From NCBI RefSeq assembly GCF_000243395.2, contig NZ_CM001484.1:1661568-1725567 (forward strand): 64,000 bases of DNA, written 5' to 3'. Both the position numbers and the translations under genes were made by a program. Positions 47,098-56,471 of this stretch are shown here, in pieces (positions within the stretch are counted from its first letter, which is position 1; the number at the start of each line of letters is the position of its first letter). This DNA is from Saccharomonospora glauca K62 (GTDB taxonomy: Bacteria; Actinomycetota; Actinomycetes; Mycobacteriales; Pseudonocardiaceae). The notes below the pieces were generated by a model. The model ran no database searches, was not told the DNA's origin, and saw nothing but the letters and a program-made list of their open reading frames with translations.

Positions 47098-49443
47098 GTG
47101 AGCCGGGAGCTGGATTCCGTGGTCACTGCCCGTTCGGAGGCCGGCACGCCTTCCCGAGCCGGCCAGGACAGCACGTCCGGAGCCACCGTTCGCGCGCCGT
47201 CGGCCACTCGCCGGGTGCGGGCCAGGCTGGCCCGGCGGATCACCGCGCAGCGTCCCACGCCGGTCAAGCAGGTCCTGGAACCGTTGGCGGCCATCCACCG
47301 GGAACTCCACCCGAGCGCCGACCTGGCACTGCTGCAGCGCGCCTACGACGTCGCGGAGGAACTGCACCGCGACCAGCGTCGTAAGTCCGGTGATCCCTAC
47401 ATCACGCACCCGCTCGCGGTCGCCACGATCCTCGCCGAGCTGGGAATGGACACCACGACGCTGGTGGCCGCGTTGCTGCACGACACCGTCGAGGACACCG
47501 GTTACTCGGTGGAGCAGCTCACCGAGGACTTCGGGGAGAAGGTCGCGCAGCTCGTCGACGGCGTCACGAAGCTCGACAAGGTCAAGCTCGGTACGGCGGC
47601 GGAGGCCGAGACCATCCGCAAGATGGTCATCGCGATGGCGCGGGACCCGAGGGTGCTGGTCATCAAGCTCGCCGACCGCCTGCACAACATGCGCACCATG
47701 CGCTTTCTGCCGCCGGAGAAGCAGGCCCGCAAGGCGAAGGAGACGCTCGAGGTCCTGGCGCCGCTGGCGCACCGGTTGGGCATGGCCACCGTCAAATGGG
47801 AGCTGGAGGACCTCGCCTTCGCGATCCTGCAGCCGAAGAAGTACGACGAGATCGTGCGGCTGGTGGCCGACCGCGCGCCGTCGCGGGACACCTACCTGCG
47901 GTGGGTCATTGGGGAGCTGACGAAGCAGCTCGAAGAGTCGCGGATCAACGCCAAGGTCGAGGGGCGACCCAAGCACTACTACTCGATCCATCAGAAGATG
48001 ATCGTCCGTGGTCGCGACCTCGACGACATCCACGACCTCGTGGGCGTGCGCATCCTGGTTGACGAGGTTCGCGACTGCTATGCCGCCATGGGCGTCGTGC
48101 ACGCGTTGTGGCAGCCGATGCCGGGCCGGTTCAAGGACTACATCGCGCAGCCGCGCTACGGCGTGTACCAGTCGTTGCACACGACCGTGATCGGCCCCGA
48201 CGGCAAGCCGCTGGAAGTGCAGATCCGTACTCACGAGATGCACCGCACCGCCGAGTACGGCATCGCCGCCCACTGGCGGTACAAGGAGACCAAGGGCACC
48301 CACCGCGGCAACGCCGTGGACATCGACGAGATGGCGTGGATGCGCCAGCTCCTCGACTGGCAGCGAGAGGCGGCCGATCCCGGCGAGTTCCTCGAATCGC
48401 TGCGCTACGACCTCGCCACCCGCGAGATCTTCGTCTTCACGCCCAAGGGCGACGTGATCACGTTGCCGGTGGGGTCCACGCCGGTGGACTTCGCCTACGC
48501 CGTGCACACCGAAGTCGGGCACCGCTGCATCGGCGCGAGGGTCAACGGCAGGCTCGTCGCGCTGGAACGCCAGCTCGACAACGGCGAGGTCGTGGAGATC
48601 TTCACCTCGAAGGCCGAGGGCTCGGGCCCGAGCCACGACTGGTTGTCGTTCGTGGCGTCCCCGAAGGCCAAGGCGAAGATCCGCCAGTGGTTCGCCAAGG
48701 AGCGGCGTGACGAGGCCATCGAGGCGGGCAAGGAGGCCATCGCCAAGGAGGTCCGCAAGGTCGGCCTGCCACTGCAACGGCTGGTGTCCGCCACCACGAT
48801 GGGCGCGGTCGCCAAGGAGCTGCGGCACTCCGACATCAGCTCGCTCTACGCGGCGGTGGGGGAGCACCAGGTCGGCGCCAAGCACGTCGTGCAGCGTCTG
48901 GTGGCGCTCATCGGCGGGGTGGAGGAAGCCGAGGAGGAACTCGCCGAGCGAGCCACGCCCTCCACGGTCACGCGCCGGCGCGGGGCCGGTGACGTCGGTG
49001 TGGTGGTCAAGGGCCAGACCGACATCTGGACCAAGCTCGCGCGTTGCTGCACCCCCGTGCCGGGCGACGAGATCCTCGGTTTCGTCACCCGCGGCGGCGG
49101 GGTGAGCGTGCACCGCACGGACTGCACCAACGCCAACGAACTCCGCAAGCAGCCCGAGCGGCTGCTGGAGGTCGAGTGGGCGCCCACCGAGTCGTCGGTG
49201 TTCCTCGTGGCGATCCAGGTGGAGGCGCTCGACCGGCACCGGCTGCTGTCCGACATCACCAAGGTGCTCGCCGACGAGCGGGTCAACATCCTCTCGGCGT
49301 CGGTCACGACCTCGCGGGACCGCGTGGCGGTCAGCCGGTTCACGTTCGAGATGGGCGATCCCAAACACCTGGGCCACGTGCTCAAGGTGGTTCGCAACGT
49401 CGAGGGCGTCTACGACGTCTACCGCGTGACCTCGACCTCGTAA
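47098..49443 (+). CDS. relA: bifunctional (p)ppGpp synthetase/hydrolase (RSH)
   Basis: The long RelA/SpoT homologue controls the stringent response. The 781-residue protein has an intact HD hydrolase domain ([22 protein letters not shown]), the synthetase domain ([42 protein letters not shown]), TGS ([13 protein letters not shown]), a CC/zinc-finger segment with [14 protein letters not shown], and a C-terminal ACT domain. Both activities should be functional. The GTG start has GGAGG upstream, and a TACGCT -10-like box lies about 40 bp before it. Confidence 0.97.
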   Translation: MSRELDSVVTARSEAGTPSRAGQDSTSGATVRAPSATRRVRARLARRITAQRPTPVKQVLEPLAAIHRELHPSADLALLQRAYDVAEELHRDQRRKSGDPYITHPLAVATILAELGMDTTTLVAALLHDTVEDTGYSVEQLTEDFGEKVAQLVDGVTKLDKVKLGTAAEAETIRKMVIAMARDPRVLVIKLADRLHNMRTMRFLPPEKQARKAKETLEVLAPLAHRLGMATVKWELEDLAFAILQPKKYDEIVRLVADRAPSRDTYLRWVIGELTKQLEESRINAKVEGRPKHYYSIHQKMIVRGRDLDDIHDLVGVRILVDEVRDCYAAMGVVHALWQPMPGRFKDYIAQPRYGVYQSLHTTVIGPDGKPLEVQIRTHEMHRTAEYGIAAHWRYKETKGTHRGNAVDIDEMAWMRQLLDWQREAADPGEFLESLRYDLATREIFVFTPKGDVITLPVGSTPVDFAYAVHTEVGHRCIGARVNGRLVALERQLDNGEVVEIFTSKAEGSGPSHDWLSFVASPKAKAKIRQWFAKERRDEAIEAGKEAIAKEVRKVGLPLQRLVSATTMGAVAKELRHSDISSLYAAVGEHQVGAKHVVQRLVALIGGVEEAEEELAERATPSTVTRRRGAGDVGVVVKGQTDIWTKLARCCTPVPGDEILGFVTRGGGVSVHRTDCTNANELRKQPERLLEVEWAPTESSVFLVAIQVEALDRHRLLSDITKVLADERVNILSASVTTSRDRVAVSRFTFEMGDPKHLGHVLKVVRNVEGVYDVYRVTSTS

Positions 49444-49469
49444 CGATCCGGCCGGGGTCCTCGGCGTCG

Positions 49470-49475
49470 TACTGT
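49470..49475 (+). promoter_or_regulatory. -10 box of the enoyl-CoA hydratase gene, leaderless-type
   Basis: TACTGT is 8 nt before the ATG and there is no Shine-Dalgarno sequence. A leaderless transcript is likely. It also implies a promoter separate from rel, whose stop is only 40 bp upstream of the ATG. Confidence 0.45.
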
Positions 49476-49483
49476 GCCTGATC

Positions 49484-50257
49484 ATGAACAAGGGGCTCGA
49501 ATTCCGCACCGACGCCGAGATCGCCAAGCTGACGTTCGCGCGGCCGGAGAAGATGAACGCCATCAGCCACGAGATGTGGTCGGCGATTCCCGACGTGGTC
49601 GCCGAGGTCGAGGCCGACCCGACCGTGAAGGTCCTCGTGGTGACCGGGACGGGTGGTCAGTTCTCGGCGGGGGCCGACATCGGCGAGTTTCGTACCCTAC
49701 GGTCCACCGCCGAGGGGGCGGCGGCCTACGACCGGGCGGTGACGGCGGCGGTGCGGGCGCTCACCACCATGCGCAAGCCGAGCATCGCGATGATCCACGG
49801 CAACTGCATCGGCGGTGGGTGTCAGCTCGCGGTGGCGTGCGACTTCCGGTTCGTGGCGACGGACGCGACGCTCGGTATCACGCCGGCCAAACTCGGCATC
49901 GTCTACGACTTCACGTCGACACGGCAGCTCGTCACGCTCGTCGGACCGGCCCACGCGCGGTACCTGTTGCTGTCGGCGCGGCTCGTGGACGCGCGGCGGG
50001 CCGCGGAAATGGGCCTGGTCAACGAGGTGTTCGACCCGGATGAGCTGGAGAAGACCACGATGGAGTTCGCGCGTACCCTCTGCGAGCGCTCCCAGGTGTC
50101 GATCCGGGGAATGAACGAGATCATCGAGCGCATTCTCGAAGGACAGCGGGAGTCCGATGCGGAGGTGGAACGCATCCGCAGCGAGGCCGTCCGCAGCGCC
50201 GACTACGCGGAGGGCGTCGCCGCCTTCCTGGAACGCCGCCCGCCCCGCTTCAACTGA
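49484..50257 (+). CDS. enoyl-CoA hydratase/isomerase family protein
   Basis: A 257-residue crotonase-fold protein. The oxyanion-hole elements are visible as FSAGADIGEF (about residue 65) and HGNCIGGGCQLAVACDFRF (about 105), with KLGIVYDFTSTRQLVTLVG where catalytic acids are usually placed. It ends normally. It probably acts on a CoA ester in fatty acid or branched-chain catabolism, with no neighbouring pathway genes to narrow it down. It stops three bases before the 21-bp repeat array. Confidence 0.85.
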   Translation: MNKGLEFRTDAEIAKLTFARPEKMNAISHEMWSAIPDVVAEVEADPTVKVLVVTGTGGQFSAGADIGEFRTLRSTAEGAAAYDRAVTAAVRALTTMRKPSIAMIHGNCIGGGCQLAVACDFRFVATDATLGITPAKLGIVYDFTSTRQLVTLVGPAHARYLLLSARLVDARRAAEMGLVNEVFDPDELEKTTMEFARTLCERSQVSIRGMNEIIERILEGQRESDAEVERIRSEAVRSADYAEGVAAFLERRPPRFN

Positions 50258-50259
50258 GC

Positions 50260-50413
50260 CGTGTCCGCAGCTTGTGCACGCGTGTCCGCAGTTCAGGTAC
50301 GCGTGTCCGCACCCGGTGCACACGTGTTCGCCTCCCACGCTGCGAACACCCGTACACAGGCTGCGGACACGCGTACGCCAGGTGCGGACACGCGTACGCC
50401 AGGTGCGGACACG
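50260..50413. repeat. mirror-symmetric array of eight 21-bp repeats
   Basis: Four direct copies of CGTGTCCGCA (last one CGTGTTCGC) begin at 50260, 50281, 50302 and 50323. Four inverted copies (TGCGAACAC, then TGCGGACACG three times) begin at 50341, 50362, 50383 and 50404. The pitch is exactly 21 bp in both halves, and every direct copy is equidistant from the centre at 50336.5 with one inverted copy. The 11-bp linkers vary but often end GTACG or GCACG. The array fills the gap between two convergent genes, so RNA from either side could fold into a long interrupted hairpin. Confidence 0.9.
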
Positions 50414-50420
50414 CCGGCGG

Positions 50421-51302
50421 TCAGGACTCGACGGTCACGTCGGTGAACTTCACCTCGGTGTTGGGCTTGCCGCCGCCGGGGGACGGGTCGAACCTGCCGT
50501 CGTGGCCCGCGCGAGCGACCTCGTCGAGTACCTCGAGCCCCTCGTCGTCGATGGTGCCGAACACCGTGTAGCTGGGCGGCAGCGGCGCGTCGCCGTAGAC
50601 CATGAAGAACTGGCTGCCGTTGGTGTCCGGGCCGCTGTTGGCCATCGCGAGGATGCCGCGACCGTAGGTGAGGGAGTCGAAGGTCTCGTCCGCGAACATG
50701 TAGCCGGGGCCGCCCATGCCCTCACCGGTCGGGTCGCCGCACTGGAGCATCTGGAGGCCCTCGGTGCCGATCCGGTGGCAACTCGTGTCGGTGTAGAAGC
50801 CTTCCTCCGCCAGGTGCACGAAGCTGTTGACCGTGCACGGGGCCAGCGACCTGTCGAGGTCGAGCCCGATGTCGCCGACGTTGGTGTGCAGCGTGACCTT
50901 CACGGTGCCCTCGGACGGGACGTTCTCGCCGTCGGGGAGGGAGACCTCCTTGGCGGGCTCGCCCGACTTCCGGTACTCGCACGACGTCGGGTTGGGCAGC
51001 GCCTCGGGACGGGAGGCGGGTTCGACGCGCTCGGTGGGGATCTCGATGTCTTCCGATCCGGAGGCCGAGTCCGACGCTCCGGGCGTCGCGTCCGACGAGC
51101 TGGCGGGATCGTCGATGCCCTCCGCCGCGCTGTCACCGCCCCGCGTGCCCAGGAACACGACGAGGCCCGCGACGGCCACCACGGCTCCCACCGTGACGGC
51201 GACTCCGACGATCCTGCGTCGCCTCTCCCGCTCGGCACGACGGGCGAGCTGTCGTTCCAGCTTGCGTTTCGCGGCCTCGCGGCGTTGCTGGTTGGTCGCC
51301 AC
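50421..51302 (-). CDS. membrane-anchored cyclophilin-type peptidyl-prolyl isomerase
   Basis: A 293-residue protein with a basic coiled N-terminus, one transmembrane segment at about residues 33-55, a Ser/Asp/Glu-rich linker, and a cyclophilin domain facing outside (SFVHLAEEGFYTDTSCHRI; GPGYMFADE; MANSGPDTNGSQFFMVYG). It resembles the mycobacterial Rv2582 (PpiB) found next to relA. It probably assists folding of exported proteins. The GTG start 51302 has GAGGAGG upstream and excludes a spurious long N-terminal extension. Its stop lies 8 bp from the repeat array. Confidence 0.9.
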   Translation of the reverse strand: MATNQQRREAAKRKLERQLARRAERERRRRIVGVAVTVGAVVAVAGLVVFLGTRGGDSAAEGIDDPASSSDATPGASDSASGSEDIEIPTERVEPASRPEALPNPTSCEYRKSGEPAKEVSLPDGENVPSEGTVKVTLHTNVGDIGLDLDRSLAPCTVNSFVHLAEEGFYTDTSCHRIGTEGLQMLQCGDPTGEGMGGPGYMFADETFDSLTYGRGILAMANSGPDTNGSQFFMVYGDAPLPPSYTVFGTIDDEGLEVLDEVARAGHDGRFDPSPGGGKPNTEVKFTDVTVES

Positions 51303-51425
51303 CTGACCTCCTCGGAGTCTTCGACACACCCGCTGCGGTTGGCGGCAGTCTATGGGCACTGTCTGTGAGGACCTTGTGTAGGGGCGGCTAGGGTGAGACC
51401 GATCCCAGATCCGGAGGTGCTCGCC

Positions 51426-52076
51426 GTGCTCGTCGTCGGATTCCCGGCAGGAGCGTTCCGCGCGAACTGCTACCTCGTCGCCGCCGGGCCCGGAGGCGAG
51501 TGTGTCGTCGTCGACCCCGGCGAGGGGGCCGAAGAGGGGATCGAGCGGGCATTGCGGGAGCACGAGTTGACCCCGGCCGCCGTGCTCGCCACCCACGGCC
51601 ACTACGACCACGTCGCCTCGGCCGCGGCCGTGGCCGACACGCACGGCGTCGCCGTCCACATCCGACCGGAGGACCGGCACCTGCTGACCGACCCGCTCGC
51701 CGGGCTCGGACCGGAGCTGGGCGCCGTGGTCGGCACGGTGACCCTGCCCGAACCCGCGGCGGTCGAGCCCTTGTCCGAGGGACCGCTCGATCTCGCCGGG
51801 CTACGGATCGAGGTGCTCCACACGCCGGGCCACACCCCGGGGTCGGTGGTGTTCGGGCTGCGCACCGAGGAAGGCGGCAGGGTGGCGCTGACCGGCGACA
51901 CGTTGTTCGCGGGCTCGGTGGGCCGCACCGATCTGCCGGGCGGCGACCCGGCCGCCCTGGCCACCTCGCTGCGGACCACGGTGCTCTCGTTGGCCGACGA
52001 CACGGTGGTCCTGCCCGGACATGGGGGCAGCACCACGATCGGCCGGGAACGGGCGGGCAACCCGTTTCTCACCTGA
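51426..52076 (+). CDS. MBL-fold hydrolase, glyoxalase II-like
   Basis: A 216-residue metallo-beta-lactamase-fold protein with the zinc motif THGHYDH at residues 56-62, HTPGHTPGSVV, the metal-bridging Asp in TGDTLF, and LPGHGGSTTIG near the end. It matches the mycobacterial glyoxalase II-like protein Rv2581c from the N-terminus on, which supports GTG 51426 with GGAGG 8 nt upstream. It probably hydrolyses a thioester. In mycobacteria hisS follows, but here it does not. Confidence 0.88.
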   Translation: MLVVGFPAGAFRANCYLVAAGPGGECVVVDPGEGAEEGIERALREHELTPAAVLATHGHYDHVASAAAVADTHGVAVHIRPEDRHLLTDPLAGLGPELGAVVGTVTLPEPAAVEPLSEGPLDLAGLRIEVLHTPGHTPGSVVFGLRTEEGGRVALTGDTLFAGSVGRTDLPGGDPAALATSLRTTVLSLADDTVVLPGHGGSTTIGRERAGNPFLT

Positions 52077-52114
52077 CGGCAGCGACGACCAGTGAAGGTA
52101 TCGAAGGCGCGGAA

Positions 52115-52783
52115 ATGAGCGAACAGGAGCCGACCTCGGGTACCTCCCCGAGGGAACCCGAGCGGATTCCCCTTTCCGGCGACGACCGGACGGCACGCCG
52201 GAAGCGGACGACATCGGGGCTGATCGCCGTGGCACTGCTCGCCGCGGCGTTCGGCGGGGTGGCCGGGCTCATCGGTGGCCAGGTCACCGGGCTGGTGGTG
52301 GCGGCGGTCGTCGCGGTGCCGTTGTTGCTGCTGGTGCTGTCCGGCGCGCGGCGTCGGATGTGGTTGGAGGGCACCACGGTCGTCGTGCGCACGTGGGGTT
52401 CGCGCCGGGTGGATCTGGCCACCGCCTCGCGCATCGACCTGCTGCTGACCGATGTGCGGGGCATGAGGACGGTGAGCTTCCTGGTGACCGGCGCGCAACG
52501 GTCGGCCGTCAAGATCGACCTCGCCGTGTACGCGGGCACCGGCGGGCGGGAGCTCGGCATCCTGCCGCTGCGCAGACTCGCCGACGCGATGGTGAACAAC
52601 ATGGACGCGGGCGGTCTCGTGTTCTCGCAACTGCTCGTGGCCCAGTTGCGCGCCGAGGCGCGGGGCGACGCCGCGGCCGACCGGCCGCTCTACCGCCTCG
52701 CCTCGGCCGCGCCTTCGGGCAAACTCGCGCAGCGTTTCAGCATGGAAGCCGTCAGCCGCTTCGTGGCGACGCTGGAGAACTGA
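52115..52783 (+). CDS. membrane protein of unknown function
   Basis: A 222-residue protein with a polar N-terminus, two closely spaced hydrophobic segments (about residues 36-77) and a soluble C-terminal half (RRRMWLEGTTVVVRTWGSRRVDLATASRIDLL) that looks like a small beta-domain of the PH-like type seen in bacterial membrane proteins. No function can be given. The ATG lies 38 bp after the glyoxalase-like stop, so the two may be co-transcribed. Its last 32 bp overlap the end of the convergent YibE/F gene. Confidence 0.7.
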   Translation: MSEQEPTSGTSPREPERIPLSGDDRTARRKRTTSGLIAVALLAAAFGGVAGLIGGQVTGLVVAAVVAVPLLLLVLSGARRRMWLEGTTVVVRTWGSRRVDLATASRIDLLLTDVRGMRTVSFLVTGAQRSAVKIDLAVYAGTGGRELGILPLRRLADAMVNNMDAGGLVFSQLLVAQLRAEARGDAAADRPLYRLASAAPSGKLAQRFSMEAVSRFVATLEN

Positions 52784-54341
52784 CCTCCTCGTCGGCGTCC
52801 TCGGCCGCTTTCTCCGTCTCGGGAGGGTCGTCGCGCACGGCGACGACGGCGGCCAGCACCGTGGTCAGGGGCACGGCGGCGATGATGCCGATGCTGCCCG
52901 TGAGCGTGCGCACGATCTCCTGCGCCACGTCCTGGGACTGCAGGATCGGCGACAGTCCCACATCCGCCAGCGAGGAGAGCAGCAGCAGGGGCAGCGCCGC
53001 GCCCGCGTAGGCGAGGACGAGCGTGTTCACGGCCGAACCGACGTGGGCACGTCCGATTCGCAGCCCCGCCGCGTACAGTTCGCGCCACGTGAGCGCGGGA
53101 TTGGCCCGGCGCAGCTCCCACACCGCGCTCGCCTGGGCCACGGTCACGTCGTCGAGGACACCGAGCGCGCCGATCACGATGCCGGCGAGTAGTAGGCCAC
53201 GGGCGTCCACGTTCCCCCCGAGCGCGCCGATGAGCGTGCTCGTGTCGGTGTCGAGTCCCGTCAGATTGGCCGCCGCCGAGAACACGGCCGACAGCACGCC
53301 GATCAGGGTGAGGCTGACCATTGTGCCGAGCACGGCGACCGACGTGCGGGCGGAGAACCCGTGGGTCAGGTATAGCGCGACGAACATGATCAGGCCCGCC
53401 GCGGCGATCGCCACCGGGAGAGGACTGCGTCCGGCGAGGATCGCGGGAAGCACGAAGACGATGATGACGGCGAAGCTGATGCCCAGGGCCGCGAGCGACG
53501 CCAGCCCCTGCCAGCGCCCGAGCAGCAGGACCGCGGCCGCGAACAGCGTCCCCAGCACCAGCAGCGGCACGCCTCGTTGGAAGTCGCGCAGCTGGTACGA
53601 CGCCGGGTCCGTGGCCTCGGCGCCGCTGTAGGCCAGCACCACCTCGTCGCCCACGGCGAAGCGGGGACTGCTGGGTTCGAGAGGAAGGATCTTGGTGATC
53701 GTCGTGCCCGCCGCCGGACCGTCCTCCAGCGACACCTCGACCGACAGACACCGCCGGTCGTCCGGATCGGGTTCTCCCACCCGTACTTCCCCCGGCGCGA
53801 GGCAGGGACCGGCCGTGGCGGCCGTTACCACGCCGTCGACGGGGGTGCCTCCCGAGTTCTCGTACTGCTCGGGGCCGCCTTCCCAGGGATACAGCACGCC
53901 CACGGCGATCAGCGTCGCCGCCGCGATCGGGGCCAGCAGGACCAGCAGCAGACGTCGCACCCGCCGGGACGCCGGGGCCGCGGGCTCGTGGCCGTGTCCG
54001 TGCCCATGACCATGCCCGTGGTCGACGTCCTTCCGCGCGGCCGGGGAAGAGGCCGGGCGGGGACGAGTCGACGCCGAGCGCTCGGGAGTGCCCCGTGGGG
54101 ACGGTTTGTCGGAAGCGCCGGTTTCCTTCCGCGCGGGGCGGGTTGTCTCGGGAGCGCGGCGGCGAGGCGGGGCGGGGCGCGTTCCGGAAGCGGTGGCACC
54201 GCGGTCCCGGCTCCGCCGAGGCGGGGCGTCGGCGGGGGCGCCCTCACCCGCCCGGCGTCGCTGGCGAACCGGACGCGGGGGAGCCACGGGTCTCACCCGC
54301 GGCAGGCGCTCGGTCGGATCGTCGGAGTAGTCGGAAGGCAC
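52752..54341 (-). CDS. YibE/F-like membrane protein with His-rich N-terminal region
   Basis: A 529-residue protein of the YibE/F family, with about eight hydrophobic segments. Family features include AVGDEVVLAYSGAE, LSAVFSAAANLTG and GALGVLDDVTVAQASAVWELR. The first 125 residues are unusual: Arg/Pro-rich and disordered, ending in a run of alternating His and Gly (six His between 108 and 118) just before the first membrane segment. The family is thought to be membrane transport-related, but the substrate is unknown. GTG start 54341 has no strong ribosome site. Confidence 0.85.
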   Translation of the reverse strand: MPSDYSDDPTERLPRVRPVAPPRPVRQRRRAGEGAPADAPPRRSRDRGATASGTRPAPPRRRAPETTRPARKETGASDKPSPRGTPERSASTRPRPASSPAARKDVDHGHGHGHGHGHEPAAPASRRVRRLLLVLLAPIAAATLIAVGVLYPWEGGPEQYENSGGTPVDGVVTAATAGPCLAPGEVRVGEPDPDDRRCLSVEVSLEDGPAAGTTITKILPLEPSSPRFAVGDEVVLAYSGAEATDPASYQLRDFQRGVPLLVLGTLFAAAVLLLGRWQGLASLAALGISFAVIIVFVLPAILAGRSPLPVAIAAAGLIMFVALYLTHGFSARTSVAVLGTMVSLTLIGVLSAVFSAAANLTGLDTDTSTLIGALGGNVDARGLLLAGIVIGALGVLDDVTVAQASAVWELRRANPALTWRELYAAGLRIGRAHVGSAVNTLVLAYAGAALPLLLLSSLADVGLSPILQSQDVAQEIVRTLTGSIGIIAAVPLTTVLAAVVAVRDDPPETEKAAEDADEEVSSPASPRSG

Positions 54342-54659
54342 CCGGTCATCTTGCCCGGTGGAACACCCGGCTCCGCCGCAGGTGGGACGCGTGTCCGAGG
54401 CTTCGCGCGAGACGCCGAAAATTGAGTGGAACCGAGGGCGGGGGCATCACGTCACAGTGAGTGAGAACGCGCAGTGGCGGCGTGCCGCTCGCTGAAGGCG
54501 TCGCGCACGCCCGGCTGGGGGTCGGACGTGCGGGCCCCGGCACGCCGCCCCCGTTCTCCCCTTCCCCGATGTTCCGACCGCCGAAACGACGGCGTTGCGT
54601 TCTCGCCCCGTTACGAGCGAGGCTGCTCGGGGACCGACACGGGAAGGAACAGACCGACT

Positions 54660-56411
54660 GTGGGCTCCGACGAGACCTCTCCCCAGACAGCCGCCACCGG
54701 CTACACCACCAGCAAAGCGTTCCTCGAGGCGCTCGCCGAAGGCGGCGTCCGGTACGTCTTCGCCAACCTCGGCAGTGATCACCCCGGCATCCTGGAGGCC
54801 TACGCGCAGGCGCGCGTCGAAGGCCGCGAGCACGCTTTCCCCGAGCTGGTGATCTGCCCGCACGAAAGCGTGGCGATGGCGGCGGCCCTCGGTTACGCGC
54901 AGGTCACCGGGGTCCCCCAGGCGGTCATGGTGCACGTCGAGTGCGGGACGCAGAACATCGGCGGCATGCTCCACAACGCCGCCAAGGGCCGCATCGGCGT
55001 CCTGATGTACGCCGGGGCCTCGCCCTTCACGCAGGAGGGCGAGCTGTTCGGCAGCCGAAACGAGTTCATCCAGTGGATCCAGGACGTCCACGACCAGCGC
55101 GGCATCGTGCGGGGCTACACCAAGTACGACAACGAGATCCGCACCGGTGCCAACGTCAAACAGCTCGTGCACCGGGCGTTGCAGATCGCGCGCAGCGCTC
55201 CCGCCGGGCCGGTGTATCTCGTGGGGCCGCGCGAGGTGATGGAGTCGGAGGCGCCGACTCGGCAGGCCGACGCGGCTCACTTCCCGCCCGTGGCGCCCGC
55301 CGCGCTGGCCCCCGACGTCGTGGACCGCGTGGCGAGCGCGCTCGCCGAGGCGCGTCGACCCGTGGTCGTGACCTCCTACCTGGGCCGCGACCGCGAGGCG
55401 GTGCCCGCGCTCGTGGAGTTGTGCGAGGCGGCGGGCGCCGGGGTCCTGGAGTCGGTGCCCTCCTACGTCAACTTCCCCGCCGACCATCCGCTGCACTGGG
55501 GCTTCCAGTGGAACGACCAGCACCACAACCCGTTGCTGGAAGAGGCCGACGTGGTGCTGGTGCTGGGCAGCGACGTGCCGTGGATCCCGACGAAGAACCG
55601 CCCGAACGCGGAGGCTCGGGTGTTCGTCGTCGACGAGGACCCGCTGAAGGACCAGATGCCGTTGTGGCACGTGCCCGCGGAGCTGTTCGCCAGGGCCGAC
55701 CTCGGCACCGCGGTGCGGCAGTTGCACCACCGGGTCGCCGAGCTGGCCGACCCGGCGGTCGTCGCGCGTCGCCGGGAGCTCGCCGCGGCCGAGCACGAGC
55801 GGCTGTGGGCGGAGCGGGCGAGGCGGGAGACGCCCGTCGGTGAGACGATCACGCCGGAGTACCTCGTCGCCTGCGTGCGGGACGCCATCGACGACGACAC
55901 CCTCGTGCTGACGGAGGCGATCACGCACTACCCGACGGTGAGCTGGCACCTGCACCGCACCGTGCCGGGATCGCTGCTCGGCTCCGGCGCCGGATCGCTC
56001 GGGTGGGCCATCGGCGCCGCCGTCGGCGCCAAGCTCGCCGAGCCGGAGCGCACGGTTGTGTCGCTGGTGGGGGACGGCTCGTACCTCTTCGGGGTGCCGT
56101 CCTCGGTGTTCTGGATGGCCCGCCGTTACGGTGCGCCCTCGTTGACCGTCGTGTTCGACAACAAGGGGTGGAACGCGCCCAAGGCGTCCACGTTGGGAGT
56201 GCACCCGAAAGGCACGGCGGCGCAACGCGATGACTTCGGCGTCCACTTCACCGACCGGCCCGACCTGCCCGGTATCGCCGAAGCGGCGGGCGGGGCATGG
56301 GGAAGGACCGTCGAGGCGGCGAGCGAGTTGAAGGATGCCCTGGCCGAGGCCCTGGCCGCGGTGAGGGCGGGTCGGCCCGCGGTCCTCGCCGTGCGGGTGC
56401 CCGAGATGTGA
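54660..56411 (+). CDS. thiamine diphosphate-dependent enzyme of unknown substrate
   Basis: A 583-residue enzyme of the acetolactate synthase/benzoylformate decarboxylase superfamily. The N-terminal PYR domain carries the catalytic Glu69 in ICPHESVAMAAALGYA. A central domain follows, then the PP domain with GDGSYLFGVPSS near residue 472 and the N-x-G segment FDNKGWNAP that completes the ThDP/Mg2+ motif. I recognise the family (HVECGTQNIGGMLHNAAKGRIGVLMYAG, QEGELFGSRNEFIQWIQD) but no characterised member. The GTG start has GAAGGA 11 nt upstream. An IclR regulator follows 60 bp downstream. Confidence 0.85.
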   Translation: MGSDETSPQTAATGYTTSKAFLEALAEGGVRYVFANLGSDHPGILEAYAQARVEGREHAFPELVICPHESVAMAAALGYAQVTGVPQAVMVHVECGTQNIGGMLHNAAKGRIGVLMYAGASPFTQEGELFGSRNEFIQWIQDVHDQRGIVRGYTKYDNEIRTGANVKQLVHRALQIARSAPAGPVYLVGPREVMESEAPTRQADAAHFPPVAPAALAPDVVDRVASALAEARRPVVVTSYLGRDREAVPALVELCEAAGAGVLESVPSYVNFPADHPLHWGFQWNDQHHNPLLEEADVVLVLGSDVPWIPTKNRPNAEARVFVVDEDPLKDQMPLWHVPAELFARADLGTAVRQLHHRVAELADPAVVARRRELAAAEHERLWAERARRETPVGETITPEYLVACVRDAIDDDTLVLTEAITHYPTVSWHLHRTVPGSLLGSGAGSLGWAIGAAVGAKLAEPERTVVSLVGDGSYLFGVPSSVFWMARRYGAPSLTVVFDNKGWNAPKASTLGVHPKGTAAQRDDFGVHFTDRPDLPGIAEAAGGAWGRTVEAASELKDALAEALAAVRAGRPAVLAVRVPEM

Positions 56412-56457
56412 TGACGGATCGTTGCCCGAAACCCGCCTCACCTCGCCGGGGGCCTCG

Positions 56458-56463
56458 TACCAT
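56458..56463 (+). promoter_or_regulatory. -10 box of the IclR gene, leaderless-type
   Basis: TACCAT is 8 nt before the GTG start and no Shine-Dalgarno is present. This suggests the regulator can be transcribed independently of the upstream enzyme gene as a leaderless mRNA. Confidence 0.45.
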
Positions 56464-56471
56464 GAGCCCCC

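Noticed and set aside
47047-49563. 838-codon minus-strand open frame opposite rel
   Set aside because: Antisense shadow of the RSH gene, with no recognisable domain.
50260-50413. CRISPR array
   Set aside because: The repeats are only about 10 bp conserved in a 21-bp pitch, half are inverted, linkers are 11 bp, and there are no cas genes nearby.
51303-51680. N-terminal extension of the cyclophilin gene
   Set aside because: It overlaps the divergent glyoxalase II-like gene antisense and is unlike any cyclophilin. GTG 51302 has GAGGAGG and leads into the expected membrane anchor.
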